Of a DNA stretch of 64,000 nucleotides, positions 25,204 through 33,330 are shown one piece after another (positions within the stretch are counted from its first letter, which is position 1; each line of letters opens with the position of its first letter). A program made the translations under genes and the position numbers. This stretch comes from Aquincola agrisoli (GTDB taxonomy: Bacteria > Pseudomonadota > Gammaproteobacteria > Burkholderiales > Burkholderiaceae_C), in NCBI RefSeq assembly GCF_036621135.1, contig NZ_JAZIBG010000025.1:48997-112996 (forward strand), in the 5' to 3' direction. Below the pieces are notes generated by a model. That model searched no databases, was not told the DNA's origin, and saw nothing but the letters and a program-made list of their open reading frames with translations.

Positions 25204-26132
25204 AGGCCCTGTTCCGCCCCTCGCTGCTCGTCACGGCCGCCGTGCTCGCGCTGCTGCCGCTGGTGCTGGGCAACAACTACCTGATGGACGTGGCCATCCG
25301 CGTCGCGCTGGCCGCGGTGGCGGCCATCGGCCTCAACCTGCTGATGGGCTTCGCGGGGCAGATCAGCATCGGCCACGCCGCCTTCATCGCGCTGGGCGCC
25401 TACGGCAGCGGCATCGCGGCCAGCCGCTTCGAATGGCCCGCGCTGATGTCGATGGCCGTGGCCGCGGCGGGCGCGGGCTTCGTGGCCTGGCTCATCGGCA
25501 AGCCCATCCTGCGGTTGAAGGGCCACTCGCTGACGATGGCGACGCTGGGCCTGGGCGTCATCGTCAACATCGTGCTGATCAACGAGGTCGGCTGGACGGG
25601 CGGCCCCGACGGCATGCCGGTGCCGCCGCTGCAGATCGGCAGCTTCGTGCTGATGAAGGTGGGCCACTGGTACGCGGTGGCGGCCGTGGTGCTGTGGCTG
25701 GCGATCCTGTGCTCGCTCAACCTCTACGACTCGCCGGCCGGGCGCGCGCTGCGCGGGCTCAACGGCTCCGAGGTCGCGGCCCGCGTGATGGGCGTGGACG
25801 TGCCTGCCTTCAAGGTGCGCGTGTTCGTGCTGTCGGCGGTGTTCGCAGCCGTGTCGGGCAGCCTGACCGCGCACTACCTGGCCTTCGTCAGCCCGTCGCT
25901 GGCCTCGTTCACGCACTCGGTGGAACTGGCGACGATGGTGGTGCTGGGCGGCATGGCCTCGACCTTCGGCGCCGTGCTCGGCGCGGCGCTGCTCACCCTG
26001 CTGCCCCAGCTGCTGGGCGGCCTGCAGGGCTACGAGATGGTGCTGTTCGGCCTGATCCTGATGCTGACGATGATGTTCCTGCCCAAGGGGCTGGTGCCGT
26101 CGATCGCGCAGAAGCTGCGGCGGAGGGGGTGA
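25200..26132 (+). CDS. livM: ABC transporter permease, LivM family (second Liv system)
   Basis: 310 residues, multi-spanning. Signature: AIGLNLLMGFAGQISIGHAA at about residues 41-60; conserved GKPILRLKGHSLTMATLGLG; C-terminal LMLTMMFLPKGLV. It overlaps livH by four bases (ATGA). The livG gene of the set follows only after a 371 bp gap filled by an inverted-repeat element. Confidence 0.9.
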   Translation: MKALFRPSLLVTAAVLALLPLVLGNNYLMDVAIRVALAAVAAIGLNLLMGFAGQISIGHAAFIALGAYGSGIAASRFEWPALMSMAVAAAGAGFVAWLIGKPILRLKGHSLTMATLGLGVIVNIVLINEVGWTGGPDGMPVPPLQIGSFVLMKVGHWYAVAAVVLWLAILCSLNLYDSPAGRALRGLNGSEVAARVMGVDVPAFKVRVFVLSAVFAAVSGSLTAHYLAFVSPSLASFTHSVELATMVVLGGMASTFGAVLGAALLTLLPQLLGGLQGYEMVLFGLILMLTMMFLPKGLVPSIAQKLRRRG

Positions 26133-26183
26133 GGTGCGTGCTGCTGACATGCTCAACCCCCGGTTCGGCTGCACATTGGAGCA

Positions 26184-26427
26184 GGCCGCCGGGGCACGGT
26201 GCTCCGCGAATGTCCCCCGTCGCCGGCCTGCGGCCGCCGCCTCCTCCTTGATTTCGCTGCGCACCGTGCCCCACCGTCCCGCTCCCGCACGGCCTCGCCC
26301 GATCCACCGCAGGGAAACACCCCTGCCTGTGCCAAGGGCGTCGGGTATCCGACGCAGCGAAATAAGAGGGGGAGGACCGGGCTTGCCCGGTCCGGAGGAC
26401 ATTCGCGGAGTCGGATGCCCGGCGGCC
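26184..26427. repeat. Imperfect long inverted repeat inserted between livM and livG
   Basis: The 371 bp between livM and livG hold no gene I can support. The left arm (about 26184-26261) and right arm (about 26353-26427) are imperfect reverse complements. Both carry TCCGCGAATGTCC and ATTTCGCTGCG, preceded by GGCCGCCGGGG-like bases. The spacer of about 91 bp contains GGGAAACACCCCTGCC-type sequence. This looks like a non-coding MITE/REP-type repeat. Reading through it on the minus strand gives a long open frame that resembles translated repeat, not protein. It may act as mRNA hairpin or attenuator in the operon. Confidence 0.65.
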
Positions 26428-26503
26428 TTGGCCCGGCCCACGACCACCAAGGAAGCCCTACCGCAGCAATCCATGCTCCTCGACAACCGTGGAGCAAACC
26501 ACC

Positions 26504-27298
26504 ATGCTTGAAGTACGCCGCCTCTCCAAGTCCTTCGGCGGCGTCAAGGCCGTCGAGGACGTCAGCTTCACCGTGCGCCCCGGCTCCGTGCATTCGGTGA
26601 TCGGGCCGAACGGTGCCGGCAAGACCACGCTGTTCAACCTCATCAGCGGCGTCTACACCGCCACCCGCGGCGAGGTGCTGCTCGACGGCAGGGACGTCTG
26701 CGGCCTCGGCCCCGACCAGCTCGCGCGGCTGGGCATGTCGCGCACCTTCCAGAACCTGCAGGTGTGCATGAACATGACCGCCTGCGAGAACGTGCTGCTG
26801 GGCGCGCACCTGCGCACCCGCAGCTCGCTCATCGGCGGCCTGCTCGGGCGCACGCGGGGCGACGACCGTGCGCTGCGCGACGAGGCGCTGGCGCTGATGC
26901 AGCGCGTGGGCGTGGGCGCCTATGCCGATGCACACGCCACCCAGCTCTCGTTCGGCGTGTTGAAGCGCCTGGAGATCGCCCGCGCACTGGCCGGCCGGCC
27001 ACGCCTGCTGCTGCTCGACGAGCCCGCCGCCGGCCTCAACGACACCGAGACGCACGAGATCACCGAGCTGGTCCGCGGTATCGCCGCCTCGGGCATCACG
27101 GTGGTCCTGGTGGAGCACGACATGAAGATGGTGATGAACATCTCCGACCACATCCTGGTGCTGGACTACGGCCGCAAGCTGGCCGAAGGCACGGCCGCCG
27201 AGGTGCGCCGCAACCCGCAGGTCATCGCGGCCTACCTGGGCGCCCCGGCGGAAGAAGCCGCGGCGCACGCCGAGGCGGCCGTGGGAGCATCCGCATGA
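26504..27298 (+). CDS. livG: ABC transporter ATP-binding protein, LivG family (second Liv system)
   Basis: 264 residues. Walker A GPNGAGKTT, LivG signature QLSFGVLKRLE, Walker B LLLLDEPAAGLN, H-loop LVEHDM. I chose the ATG at 26504 because GGAG (26491-26494) lies nine bases upstream; an in-frame GTG at 26489 overlaps that site. It is the first gene after the inverted-repeat element and overlaps livF by four bases. Confidence 0.92.
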   Translation: MLEVRRLSKSFGGVKAVEDVSFTVRPGSVHSVIGPNGAGKTTLFNLISGVYTATRGEVLLDGRDVCGLGPDQLARLGMSRTFQNLQVCMNMTACENVLLGAHLRTRSSLIGGLLGRTRGDDRALRDEALALMQRVGVGAYADAHATQLSFGVLKRLEIARALAGRPRLLLLDEPAAGLNDTETHEITELVRGIAASGITVVLVEHDMKMVMNISDHILVLDYGRKLAEGTAAEVRRNPQVIAAYLGAPAEEAAAHAEAAVGASA

Positions 27299-28002
27299 CG
27301 GCCGCGCTCACAGTCAGCGGCCTGGTGGCCGGCTATGGGCGCATCGAGGCGCTGCACGGCATCGACATCGAGCTGCAGCCGGGTCGGCTCGTCGCGCTGG
27401 TCGGCGCCAACGGCGCGGGCAAGACGACGCTGCTGCGCACGATCTCCGGGCTGATCCGCGCCCGCGCCGGCCAGGTCGAGCTGCTCGGGGACGACATCAC
27501 CCACGCCGCGCCCGAGAAGCGCGTGCGCGCCGGCCTCGCACAGGTGCTCGAGGGCCGGCAGGTGTTCGGGCCGCTGTCGGTGCAGGACAACCTGCGCCTG
27601 GGCGCCTACACGCAGCGCACCGACGTGGCCGGGCAGATCGACGCGATGTACGCCCTCTTCCCGGTGCTGAAGGAAAAGCGCCTGCTGGCCGCCGGCACGC
27701 TGTCGGGCGGGCAGCAGCAGATGCTGGCGATGGCCCGCGCGCTGATGAGCAGGCCGAAGGTGCTGCTGCTCGACGAGCCGTCGATGGGCTTGGCGCCGCT
27801 GCTCGTGCGCGAGGTGTTCAACGTGATCGAACGGCTGAAGGCGCAGGGCATCCCGATCCTGCTGGTGGAGCAGAACGCGCACGCCGCGCTCTCCATCGCC
27901 GACCACGGCTACGTGCTGGAGACCGGCCGCATCGCGCTCAGCGGCCCTGCGCGCGCACTGCTGCAGGACGAGCGCGTGAAGGCGGCCTACCTCGGACTCT
28001 GA
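27295..28002 (+). CDS. livF: ABC transporter ATP-binding protein, LivF family (second Liv system)
   Basis: 235 residues. Walker A GANGAGKTT, signature TLSGGQQQML, Walker B LLLLDEPSMGLAP, then LVEQN. It ends VKAAYLGL. It is coupled to livG by ATGA, and its stop is followed directly by the start of the mandelate racemase gene (28003), with no gap. Confidence 0.92.
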   Translation: MTAALTVSGLVAGYGRIEALHGIDIELQPGRLVALVGANGAGKTTLLRTISGLIRARAGQVELLGDDITHAAPEKRVRAGLAQVLEGRQVFGPLSVQDNLRLGAYTQRTDVAGQIDAMYALFPVLKEKRLLAAGTLSGGQQQMLAMARALMSRPKVLLLDEPSMGLAPLLVREVFNVIERLKAQGIPILLVEQNAHAALSIADHGYVLETGRIALSGPARALLQDERVKAAYLGL

Positions 28003-29112
28003 ATGAACATCGCCGACCTCGACCTGCGCACCGACGAAGCCGACACCGTCGAGCGCATCCACACCCACTCGGTGAACGTGCCGCTGGAGTACCCGGTGCG
28101 CACCAGCGTGGGCATCGTCAGCACCTCGCCGATGGTGCTGATCGACCTCTACACCCGCAGCGGCGTCGTCGGCCGCGCCTACGTGTTCACCTACACGCCG
28201 GCCGCGCTGCACGCCACGCGGCAGATGGTGCTGGGCCTGGGCGAGTGGCTGCGCGGCCAGCCGCTGGTGCCCTTCGACATCGACGCGCTGATGTCGCGCC
28301 GGCTGCGGCTGCTGGGCCGCACCGGCATCGCGCAGATGGCCTGCGCCGGGCTCGACATGGCGGTGTGGGACGCGCTGGCCGTCTCGCGCGGGCTGCCGCT
28401 GGCCACGCTGCTCGGCGGCACGCCCCGGCCGCTGACGGCCTACGACAGCCACAGCATGGACGGCGAAGCCACCGGCGTGGAACGGGCGGCGCGCGCCCGC
28501 GGCCAGGGCTTCTCCGCGATCAAGACCAAGATCGGCTACGCGACGCTGGCCGAAGACCTCGCCATCGTGCGCGCGCTGCGCCGCGCCGCCGGCCCCGACG
28601 TGGCGCTGCTGGTCGACTACAACCAGGGCCTGACGGTGCCCGAGGCCCAGCGCCGCATCGCCGCGCTGCGGGCCGAGGGCATCGGCTGGGTGGAAGAACC
28701 GACGCTGCAGGAAGACTGGGGCGGCCACGCGCGCATCCGAGAAGGTGCCGGCGTCCCGATCCAGCTGGGCGAGAACTGGTTCGGCCTCGACGACATGGCC
28801 AAGGCGCTCGACGCCGGCGCCTGCGACCTGGCGATGCCCGACGTGATGAAAATCGGCGGCGTGAGCGGCTGGCTGCGCGCGGCGGCGCTGGCGCAGGTGC
28901 GGGGCCTGCCGATGTCGAGCCACATCTTTCAGGAGTTCAGCGCCCACCTGCTGGCGGTGACCCCCACCGCGCACTACCTGGAGCGCATGGACCTGGCCGG
29001 GCCGATCCTCGCCGAACCGCTGGCCTTCGAGGGCGGCAAGGCGCTGCCCTCCTCACGGCCCGGCGTGGGCCTGCGCTGGGACGAGGCGGCGGTGGCGCGG
29101 TTCGCGGCCTGA
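28003..29112 (+). CDS. mdlA: Mandelate racemase (enolase superfamily)
   Basis: 369 residues. All catalytic residues of P. putida mandelate racemase are found at a constant +10 offset: Lys174 and Lys176 (AIKTKIG), Asp205 (LVDYNQG), Glu231 (VEEPTLQ), Glu257 (LGENWFG), Asp280 (MPDVMKIGG), His307 (MSSHIFQEFSAHLL) and Glu327 (YLERMDLAGP). Between 200 and 340 the resemblance to MdlA is close. It interconverts (R)- and (S)-2-hydroxy-2-aryl acids, so both enantiomers can feed the (S)-specific flavoenzyme encoded at 23196-24338. It directly abuts livF and ends the array. Confidence 0.88.
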   Translation: MNIADLDLRTDEADTVERIHTHSVNVPLEYPVRTSVGIVSTSPMVLIDLYTRSGVVGRAYVFTYTPAALHATRQMVLGLGEWLRGQPLVPFDIDALMSRRLRLLGRTGIAQMACAGLDMAVWDALAVSRGLPLATLLGGTPRPLTAYDSHSMDGEATGVERAARARGQGFSAIKTKIGYATLAEDLAIVRALRRAAGPDVALLVDYNQGLTVPEAQRRIAALRAEGIGWVEEPTLQEDWGGHARIREGAGVPIQLGENWFGLDDMAKALDAGACDLAMPDVMKIGGVSGWLRAAALAQVRGLPMSSHIFQEFSAHLLAVTPTAHYLERMDLAGPILAEPLAFEGGKALPSSRPGVGLRWDEAAVARFAA

Positions 29113-29175
29113 TCGGCACGCTGAGGCAGCGAGCCGGATGGCCCATAGCCGGCCCCGCTCGGCTACCCTAATGGC

Positions 29176-29403
29176 ATGAAGACCTTCAACATCGAGATCC
29201 AGCGCATCAAGTCGATGTCCAACAGCCACGGCCTGGTGCGTGCGCGCATCGACGCGCAGGTGCAGAACGCCGGCCCGCGCGACGACGATGCCGAACCGAC
29301 CAGCACGCTCAGCCTCACGGTGGAGAACGCGCGTGTGCTCTTCCTGCTGCTCAAGCAGCAACTGGCCGACGTCGACTCCCGCAAGGCGCGCAGCCAGCGG
29401 TGA
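29176..29403 (+). CDS. Small conserved-looking protein of unknown function
   Basis: 75 residues, soluble, without cysteines. It begins MKTFNIEIQRIKSMSNSHGL and contains a likely beta-strand/helix pattern ending LFLLLKQQLADVDSRKARSQR. Codon use matches the neighbours, and the frame is not a shadow of another gene. I recognise no family. It stands alone, 63 bp after the racemase gene. Confidence 0.55.
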   Translation: MKTFNIEIQRIKSMSNSHGLVRARIDAQVQNAGPRDDDAEPTSTLSLTVENARVLFLLLKQQLADVDSRKARSQR

Positions 29404-29436
29404 CCCCGCGCCCGGCGGTTGGGCCGCGCCGTGCCG

Positions 29437-29655
29437 TCAGTTGCAACGGCCCTGCGAGCCGATCACGCCGCCGACCACGGCACCGCCCACGGTCCCGGCG
29501 GTGCTGCCGCCGCTCAGCACCGAGCCGGCGACACCGCCGACGCCGGCGCCCACGGCCGAGCCCTTCTGGCAATCGCTCAGGTTGGCACAACCGGCGGCCA
29601 GCGCCGCACTGGCCAGGCCGAGCACCAGGACGGCACCACGCTGCAATCTGTTCAT
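29437..29655 (-). CDS. Small glycine-zipper lipoprotein
   Basis: 72 residues with a lipoprotein signal (LASAALAAGC, lipidated Cys23). After it comes a glycine-rich hydrophobic stretch of the glycine-zipper/OsmB type (GAGVGGVAGSVLSGGS, TVGGAVVGGVIGSQG). It is probably anchored in the outer membrane and stress-related. The ATG at 29655 has AAGGGGA upstream; longer versions add non-lipoprotein residues. Confidence 0.75.
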   Translation of the reverse strand: MNRLQRGAVLVLGLASAALAAGCANLSDCQKGSAVGAGVGGVAGSVLSGGSTAGTVGGAVVGGVIGSQGRCN

Positions 29656-29767
29656 CACGGTCCCCTTCGAGGTTTGTGGAAGTACCTCTAGGCTAGGCCG
29701 GGCGCCCGTGCGAAGCCACAAGCCGCCGCCGCACCGCCGTGTCGGACAGCCCTGACAGCCCCGCCGC

Positions 29768-30874
29768 TCAATCCTCCGACTCGGCCAGCGTCGCCTGCTG
29801 GCGCCGCGTCCGGCCGGCACGCCACAGCGTCAGCGTCACGCGGTCGCCGGGCCGGTAGGCCTCCAGGGCGGTCAGCATGTCGTCGAGATCGGCCACCGGC
29901 ACGTCGTCGATCGCCTGGATCACGTCGCCCGCGACGATGCCGCCTTGCGCACCCCGCGTGAAGGGCCGCAGGCCGGCCCGCTGCGCCGGCCCGCCCGGGC
30001 TCACCGCCACCAGCGCCACGCCCTGCGGCAGGCCCAGCGCCCGCGCCATGGTCTCGGGCCCGGCCGTCACCCCCAGCGCGGGGCGCACCATGCGGCCGTC
30101 TCGGATCAGCCGCGGCACGATACGGTTCACCTCGTCCACCGGGATCGCGAAGCCGATGCCGGCGCTGGCGCCCGAGGGGCTGTAGATCGCGGTGTTGACG
30201 CCGATCACCCGGCCTGCCGAATCGAGCAGCGGCCCGCCCGAGTTGCCGGGGTTGATCGCCGCGTCGGTCTGGATCGCGCCGCGTATCGTGCGCCGCGTCA
30301 CCGACTCGATCTCCCGGTTCAGTGCGCTGACGATGCCGGTGGTCAGCGTCTGGTCGAGGCCGAAGGGGTTGCCGATCGCGTAGACCTTCTGTCCCACCTG
30401 CAGGTCCTTGCTGGTGCCCAGCGGGATGGGCGGCAGCTTGGCCCGCGGCGCGTCGATCTTGAGCACGGCGAGGTCCCGGTCGGGGAACACCCCGACCAGC
30501 GAGGCGCGGTGCGTGCTCTGGTCGGACAGCGTCACCCGCGCACCGGTGGCCTCCTGGATGACGTGGAAGTTGGTGACGACGTGCCCGGCCTCGTCCCAGA
30601 CGAACCCGGTGCCGGTGCCGCGCGGCACCTGCTGCGCCCGCGTGGAGAAGAGGTCGCGCTCCACGCCGAAGGCGGTGATGTTCACGACCGAGGGCGACAC
30701 GGCCTTGAAGACGGCGATGTTGTTCAGCTCGTCGCCCGCCAGCGGGCCGCGGGGCGTCACGGCGCGGGGCGCCGCTTCGGTGCGGGCGAAGGCGGCGGGG
30801 GCGGCCCAGGGCGCCAGCAGCGCCAGGGCCTGCAGCACCGCTCGGCGGCGGGCAGGGACTTGCAAGGAAGGCAT
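29768..30874 (-). CDS. HtrA/DegP-like trypsin-type serine protease with one PDZ domain
   Basis: 368 residues from the ATG at 30874; an in-frame ATG at 30898 would add eight. The signal peptide carries RRRAVLQALALLAPW, possibly a Tat signal. The protease triad is His104 (TNFHVIQ), Asp134 (DRDLAVLK) and Ser212 (NPGNSGGPL). A single PDZ domain covers about 265-360 (GVALVAVSPGGPAQRAGLRP, GDVIQAIDDVPV). It resembles DegS-length periplasmic proteases that process damaged envelope proteins. It follows the multicopper oxidase gene on the same strand and could be co-transcribed with it. Confidence 0.88.
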   Translation of the reverse strand: MPSLQVPARRRAVLQALALLAPWAAPAAFARTEAAPRAVTPRGPLAGDELNNIAVFKAVSPSVVNITAFGVERDLFSTRAQQVPRGTGTGFVWDEAGHVVTNFHVIQEATGARVTLSDQSTHRASLVGVFPDRDLAVLKIDAPRAKLPPIPLGTSKDLQVGQKVYAIGNPFGLDQTLTTGIVSALNREIESVTRRTIRGAIQTDAAINPGNSGGPLLDSAGRVIGVNTAIYSPSGASAGIGFAIPVDEVNRIVPRLIRDGRMVRPALGVTAGPETMARALGLPQGVALVAVSPGGPAQRAGLRPFTRGAQGGIVAGDVIQAIDDVPVADLDDMLTALEAYRPGDRVTLTLWRAGRTRRQQATLAESED

Positions 30875-30969
30875 GGGGTCGGGACGGTGGCGGATCATCA
30901 CGGCCGGAATTCTCACGCAGCCGCGGGCCGCTGCATGCGCCGCCGCCAGGGTTCGTCGAGACCGGAACG

Positions 30970-32640
30970 TCAGCGCAACAGCCGCGACAGGTCGACCGGC
31001 TCCGCCGCGCCGACGGTGCTGCGGCAGATGTCGCTGTCGAAGAACGACGGGTCGGGCACCCGCCGGGCCGTCGTGCCCAGCAGGCTGGCGGCGCGGCCCA
31101 TCAGCGCCTGCCAGGCCCCCGCGGGCGGTGCGGCCGGCACCGTGCGCATGCGGGCCGGCGCCATCGCGACGCCTGCCGGCGGCAGCACCACCACGTTGGC
31201 CATCATGCCGTTGTCCTCGTGCTCCACGATGTGGCAATGGAACACGAAGCGCCCCACCATGTCCGGGTTGTCGAAGGGCACGATGATCCTCACCTCGCCG
31301 GGCACACCGTCCTGCTGGTAGGGGATGTCCACCACGTCGCGCAGGCCGGTCTCGTCGATGTCCTGCTGGTTGATGGACTTCACGAGGAAGTCCATCTGGT
31401 GGATATGGAACACGTGGCGCTCGCCGCTGACGTTGCGCAGCGTCCACTCCTCCACATCGCCCAGCCGCACCGTCACGTCGTCGCGCCGCAGGTCGTAGAC
31501 CTGGCCGTCGATGAAGAAGGTGTTGCCGTCGTCCGTCTCCGAGAAGGTGATGGTGCGCCGCCGCGTGATAGGCCGCGCGGCCAGCTGCTCGGGCGTGGCC
31601 GTGTCCCGGCCGACCGCCGGCCGGGTCAGCAAGGCCTGCAGCGCGGCAGTGTCCATGGCGGCGCCCTGCACACGCAGCGTGGCCAGGGTCACCTCGGGAT
31701 TGGGATCGCCCTGCGGGCCAGTCTCCACGTCGCGGCTGCGCATGGCGTAGGCCCCCGGTACGGCCGGTGCCACCACCACGACGCTCGCGCGCGAGCCGGG
31801 CGGCAGGAACACGTTGTCCAGCCGCCGGGGCCGGTGCAGCAGGTTGCCGTCGCGGCTGATCTCCCAGATCTGCAGGCCGTCGACCGCCAGGTCGAAATAG
31901 GCATCGGCGCCGACGTTGCCCAAGTGCCAGACCTGCATCTCGCCGGGCTGCAGGCGCAGCCACCCCCCCAGCACACCGTTGATGGTCTTGGTCAGCGGCG
32001 CGCCGTCCTCGGCGCCAGGCAACTCGATGTCGCGCAGCATGAAATGCTTCTCCGGCAACGCCGCGAAGGCCGGGAAGTGCTGGCGCACCAGCCCGTCGAC
32101 CATCAACAGCCCCGACATGCCCGACAGGATCTGCGGCTCCACCAGGCCGTGGGCATGCGGGTGGTACCAGTGCGCGCCCTGCGGATGGCGCTCGGGCACC
32201 TGCCAGCGGTAGAGGTAGTCGGCGCCTGCACCGATGTGCAGGAAGACGTCGTCGCCAGGCGCTGCCGGCGAGATCGACATGCCGTGGTAGTGCAGGTTGC
32301 TCTCCTGCGGCGCAGTGATCTGGATGTCGGCAGGCCCGATGCGGTTGTGCAGCGTCAGCTCCACCTGGTCGCCGCGCTGCACCTGGAGCACCGGCGCGAG
32401 GTAGCGGCCGTTGAACACGTTGGAGGTGAAGCGTTGGCCCGCCACCACGATCTCCGCGGGGGCCTGGCGCAGCGTGGCGCGCAGCACGCCGTCGCGGCTG
32501 GTGAGCACGTCGGGCTGCGGGATCGGATCGTCGCCGCCGCCTGCGCTCCCGCCGCCGCAGCCGGAAAGCATCAGGCCGATGCACAACAGGCCCAACGCGG
32601 CGCGCCGTGGCAGGCGGGGAAAGGGTCGATGGGTGTGCAT
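30970..32640 (-). CDS. Multicopper oxidase lipoprotein
   Basis: 556 residues. Lipobox LMLSGC (Cys28) followed by a Gly/Asp-rich linker. The copper motifs of a three-domain oxidase are all present: HYHG at 117-120, WYHPHAH at 158-164, HVFHIHQMDF at about 415 and FHCHIVEHEDNGMM at about 480, which supplies the type-1 Cys/His/Met ligands. It would oxidise phenolics or metal ions (Cu(I), Mn(II)) with O2 at the cell envelope. It lies downstream of the small membrane protein and carotenoid-oxygenase genes on the same strand, and is probably within reach of the AraC-type promoters there. Confidence 0.88.
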   Translation of the reverse strand: MHTHRPFPRLPRRAALGLLCIGLMLSGCGGGSAGGGDDPIPQPDVLTSRDGVLRATLRQAPAEIVVAGQRFTSNVFNGRYLAPVLQVQRGDQVELTLHNRIGPADIQITAPQESNLHYHGMSISPAAPGDDVFLHIGAGADYLYRWQVPERHPQGAHWYHPHAHGLVEPQILSGMSGLLMVDGLVRQHFPAFAALPEKHFMLRDIELPGAEDGAPLTKTINGVLGGWLRLQPGEMQVWHLGNVGADAYFDLAVDGLQIWEISRDGNLLHRPRRLDNVFLPPGSRASVVVVAPAVPGAYAMRSRDVETGPQGDPNPEVTLATLRVQGAAMDTAALQALLTRPAVGRDTATPEQLAARPITRRRTITFSETDDGNTFFIDGQVYDLRRDDVTVRLGDVEEWTLRNVSGERHVFHIHQMDFLVKSINQQDIDETGLRDVVDIPYQQDGVPGEVRIIVPFDNPDMVGRFVFHCHIVEHEDNGMMANVVVLPPAGVAMAPARMRTVPAAPPAGAWQALMGRAASLLGTTARRVPDPSFFDSDICRSTVGAAEPVDLSRLLR

Positions 32641-32718
32641 GGTGGGGACCGTGGTGGCGGTGGGGTGAGGCGGCAGTGCCGTGCGGCGGGTGCGATGCGG
32701 GCGCCGGGGCGTCAGGGG

Positions 32719-33231
32719 TCAGCCCTCAGGCACGCGCCGGGCAGCGCCGAAGCCGTCCCTGGCGGGCCCGTGCCCGGGCCGCAGCGCCAGCGCGCGCCGC
32801 CAGACGACCTCGGCCTGCAGCGCGGCCATCGCCGCGATCTGGAGCAGCACCTCGCCGAAGCCGCCGTGGGGATGGGCGTGGTGCAGGAACTCCCAGGCGC
32901 CCCAGGCGTACTTGCTGGCCACCAGCGCCACGAAGAGGCCGATGGTGAGCGGCGTGCCACGGCTGAGGACGACGCCGTCCGGCCTCAGCGTCAGCAGGCT
33001 CAGGCGCCCTCGCACCAGGCCGACCACGAGGCTGGCCACCAATCCGACGAGCAGCACCAGCCAGGCACGGCCATCCGGCGGCAGGTAGAAGCCCCCGACC
33101 GCCAGCCCCACCGCGGCATACACCAGCGCGAGCTTGAAACGGGTGCGGCCGACCACGGCATGGCTGACCGACTGGCGGTAGATGGCATAGCCCGTCAGGG
33201 CCAGCAGGATGACGATTTCGGTGATGCTCAA
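32719..33231 (-). CDS. Small four-helix membrane protein (DUF1453/CcdC-like)
   Basis: 170 residues from a TTG start (33229-33231) with GGAGG four bases upstream. A longer reading from the ATG at 33264 is excluded by the promoter, whose -10 is at 33267-33272. Four hydrophobic segments are visible (ITEIVILLALTGYAIY; FKLALVYAAVGLAVGGFYL; WLVLLVGLVASLVVGLV; PLTIGLFVALVASKYAWGAW), with a DGVVLSRG turn before the last. The pattern recalls the CcdC/DUF1453 family, from memory. The function is unknown. It has its own copy of the TGAGACGC operator. Confidence 0.65.
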   Translation of the reverse strand: MSITEIVILLALTGYAIYRQSVSHAVVGRTRFKLALVYAAVGLAVGGFYLPPDGRAWLVLLVGLVASLVVGLVRGRLSLLTLRPDGVVLSRGTPLTIGLFVALVASKYAWGAWEFLHHAHPHGGFGEVLLQIAAMAALQAEVVWRRALALRPGHGPARDGFGAARRVPEG

Positions 33232-33266
33232 GGGACCTCCAGGGGGCGCTCGGGGCCCCTGCACAA

Positions 33267-33330
33267 ATTCTCTGCCGCCACCGTCCGTGTGTCGTTGGGC
33301 AGGCGTCTCAAGACTTGCCTCGGCGTCTCA
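33267..33330 (-). promoter_or_regulatory. AraC-type operator and promoter A (small membrane protein gene)
   Basis: On the minus strand TGAGACGC occurs at 33330-33323 and again at 33310-33303, starting 20 bp apart. Seven bases later comes a -35-like ACGACA (33295-33290), a 17 bp spacer and a -10-like GAGAAT (33272-33267). The TTG start at 33231 then lies about 29 bases after the expected transcription start. The first repeat begins at the stop codon of the carotenoid oxygenase gene. Confidence 0.7.

Noticed and set aside
26153..27268. Minus-strand frame reading through the livM-livG gap into livG
   Set aside because: Half is antisense to livG and half is translated inverted repeat. Such frames are commonly mis-called as hypothetical proteins.
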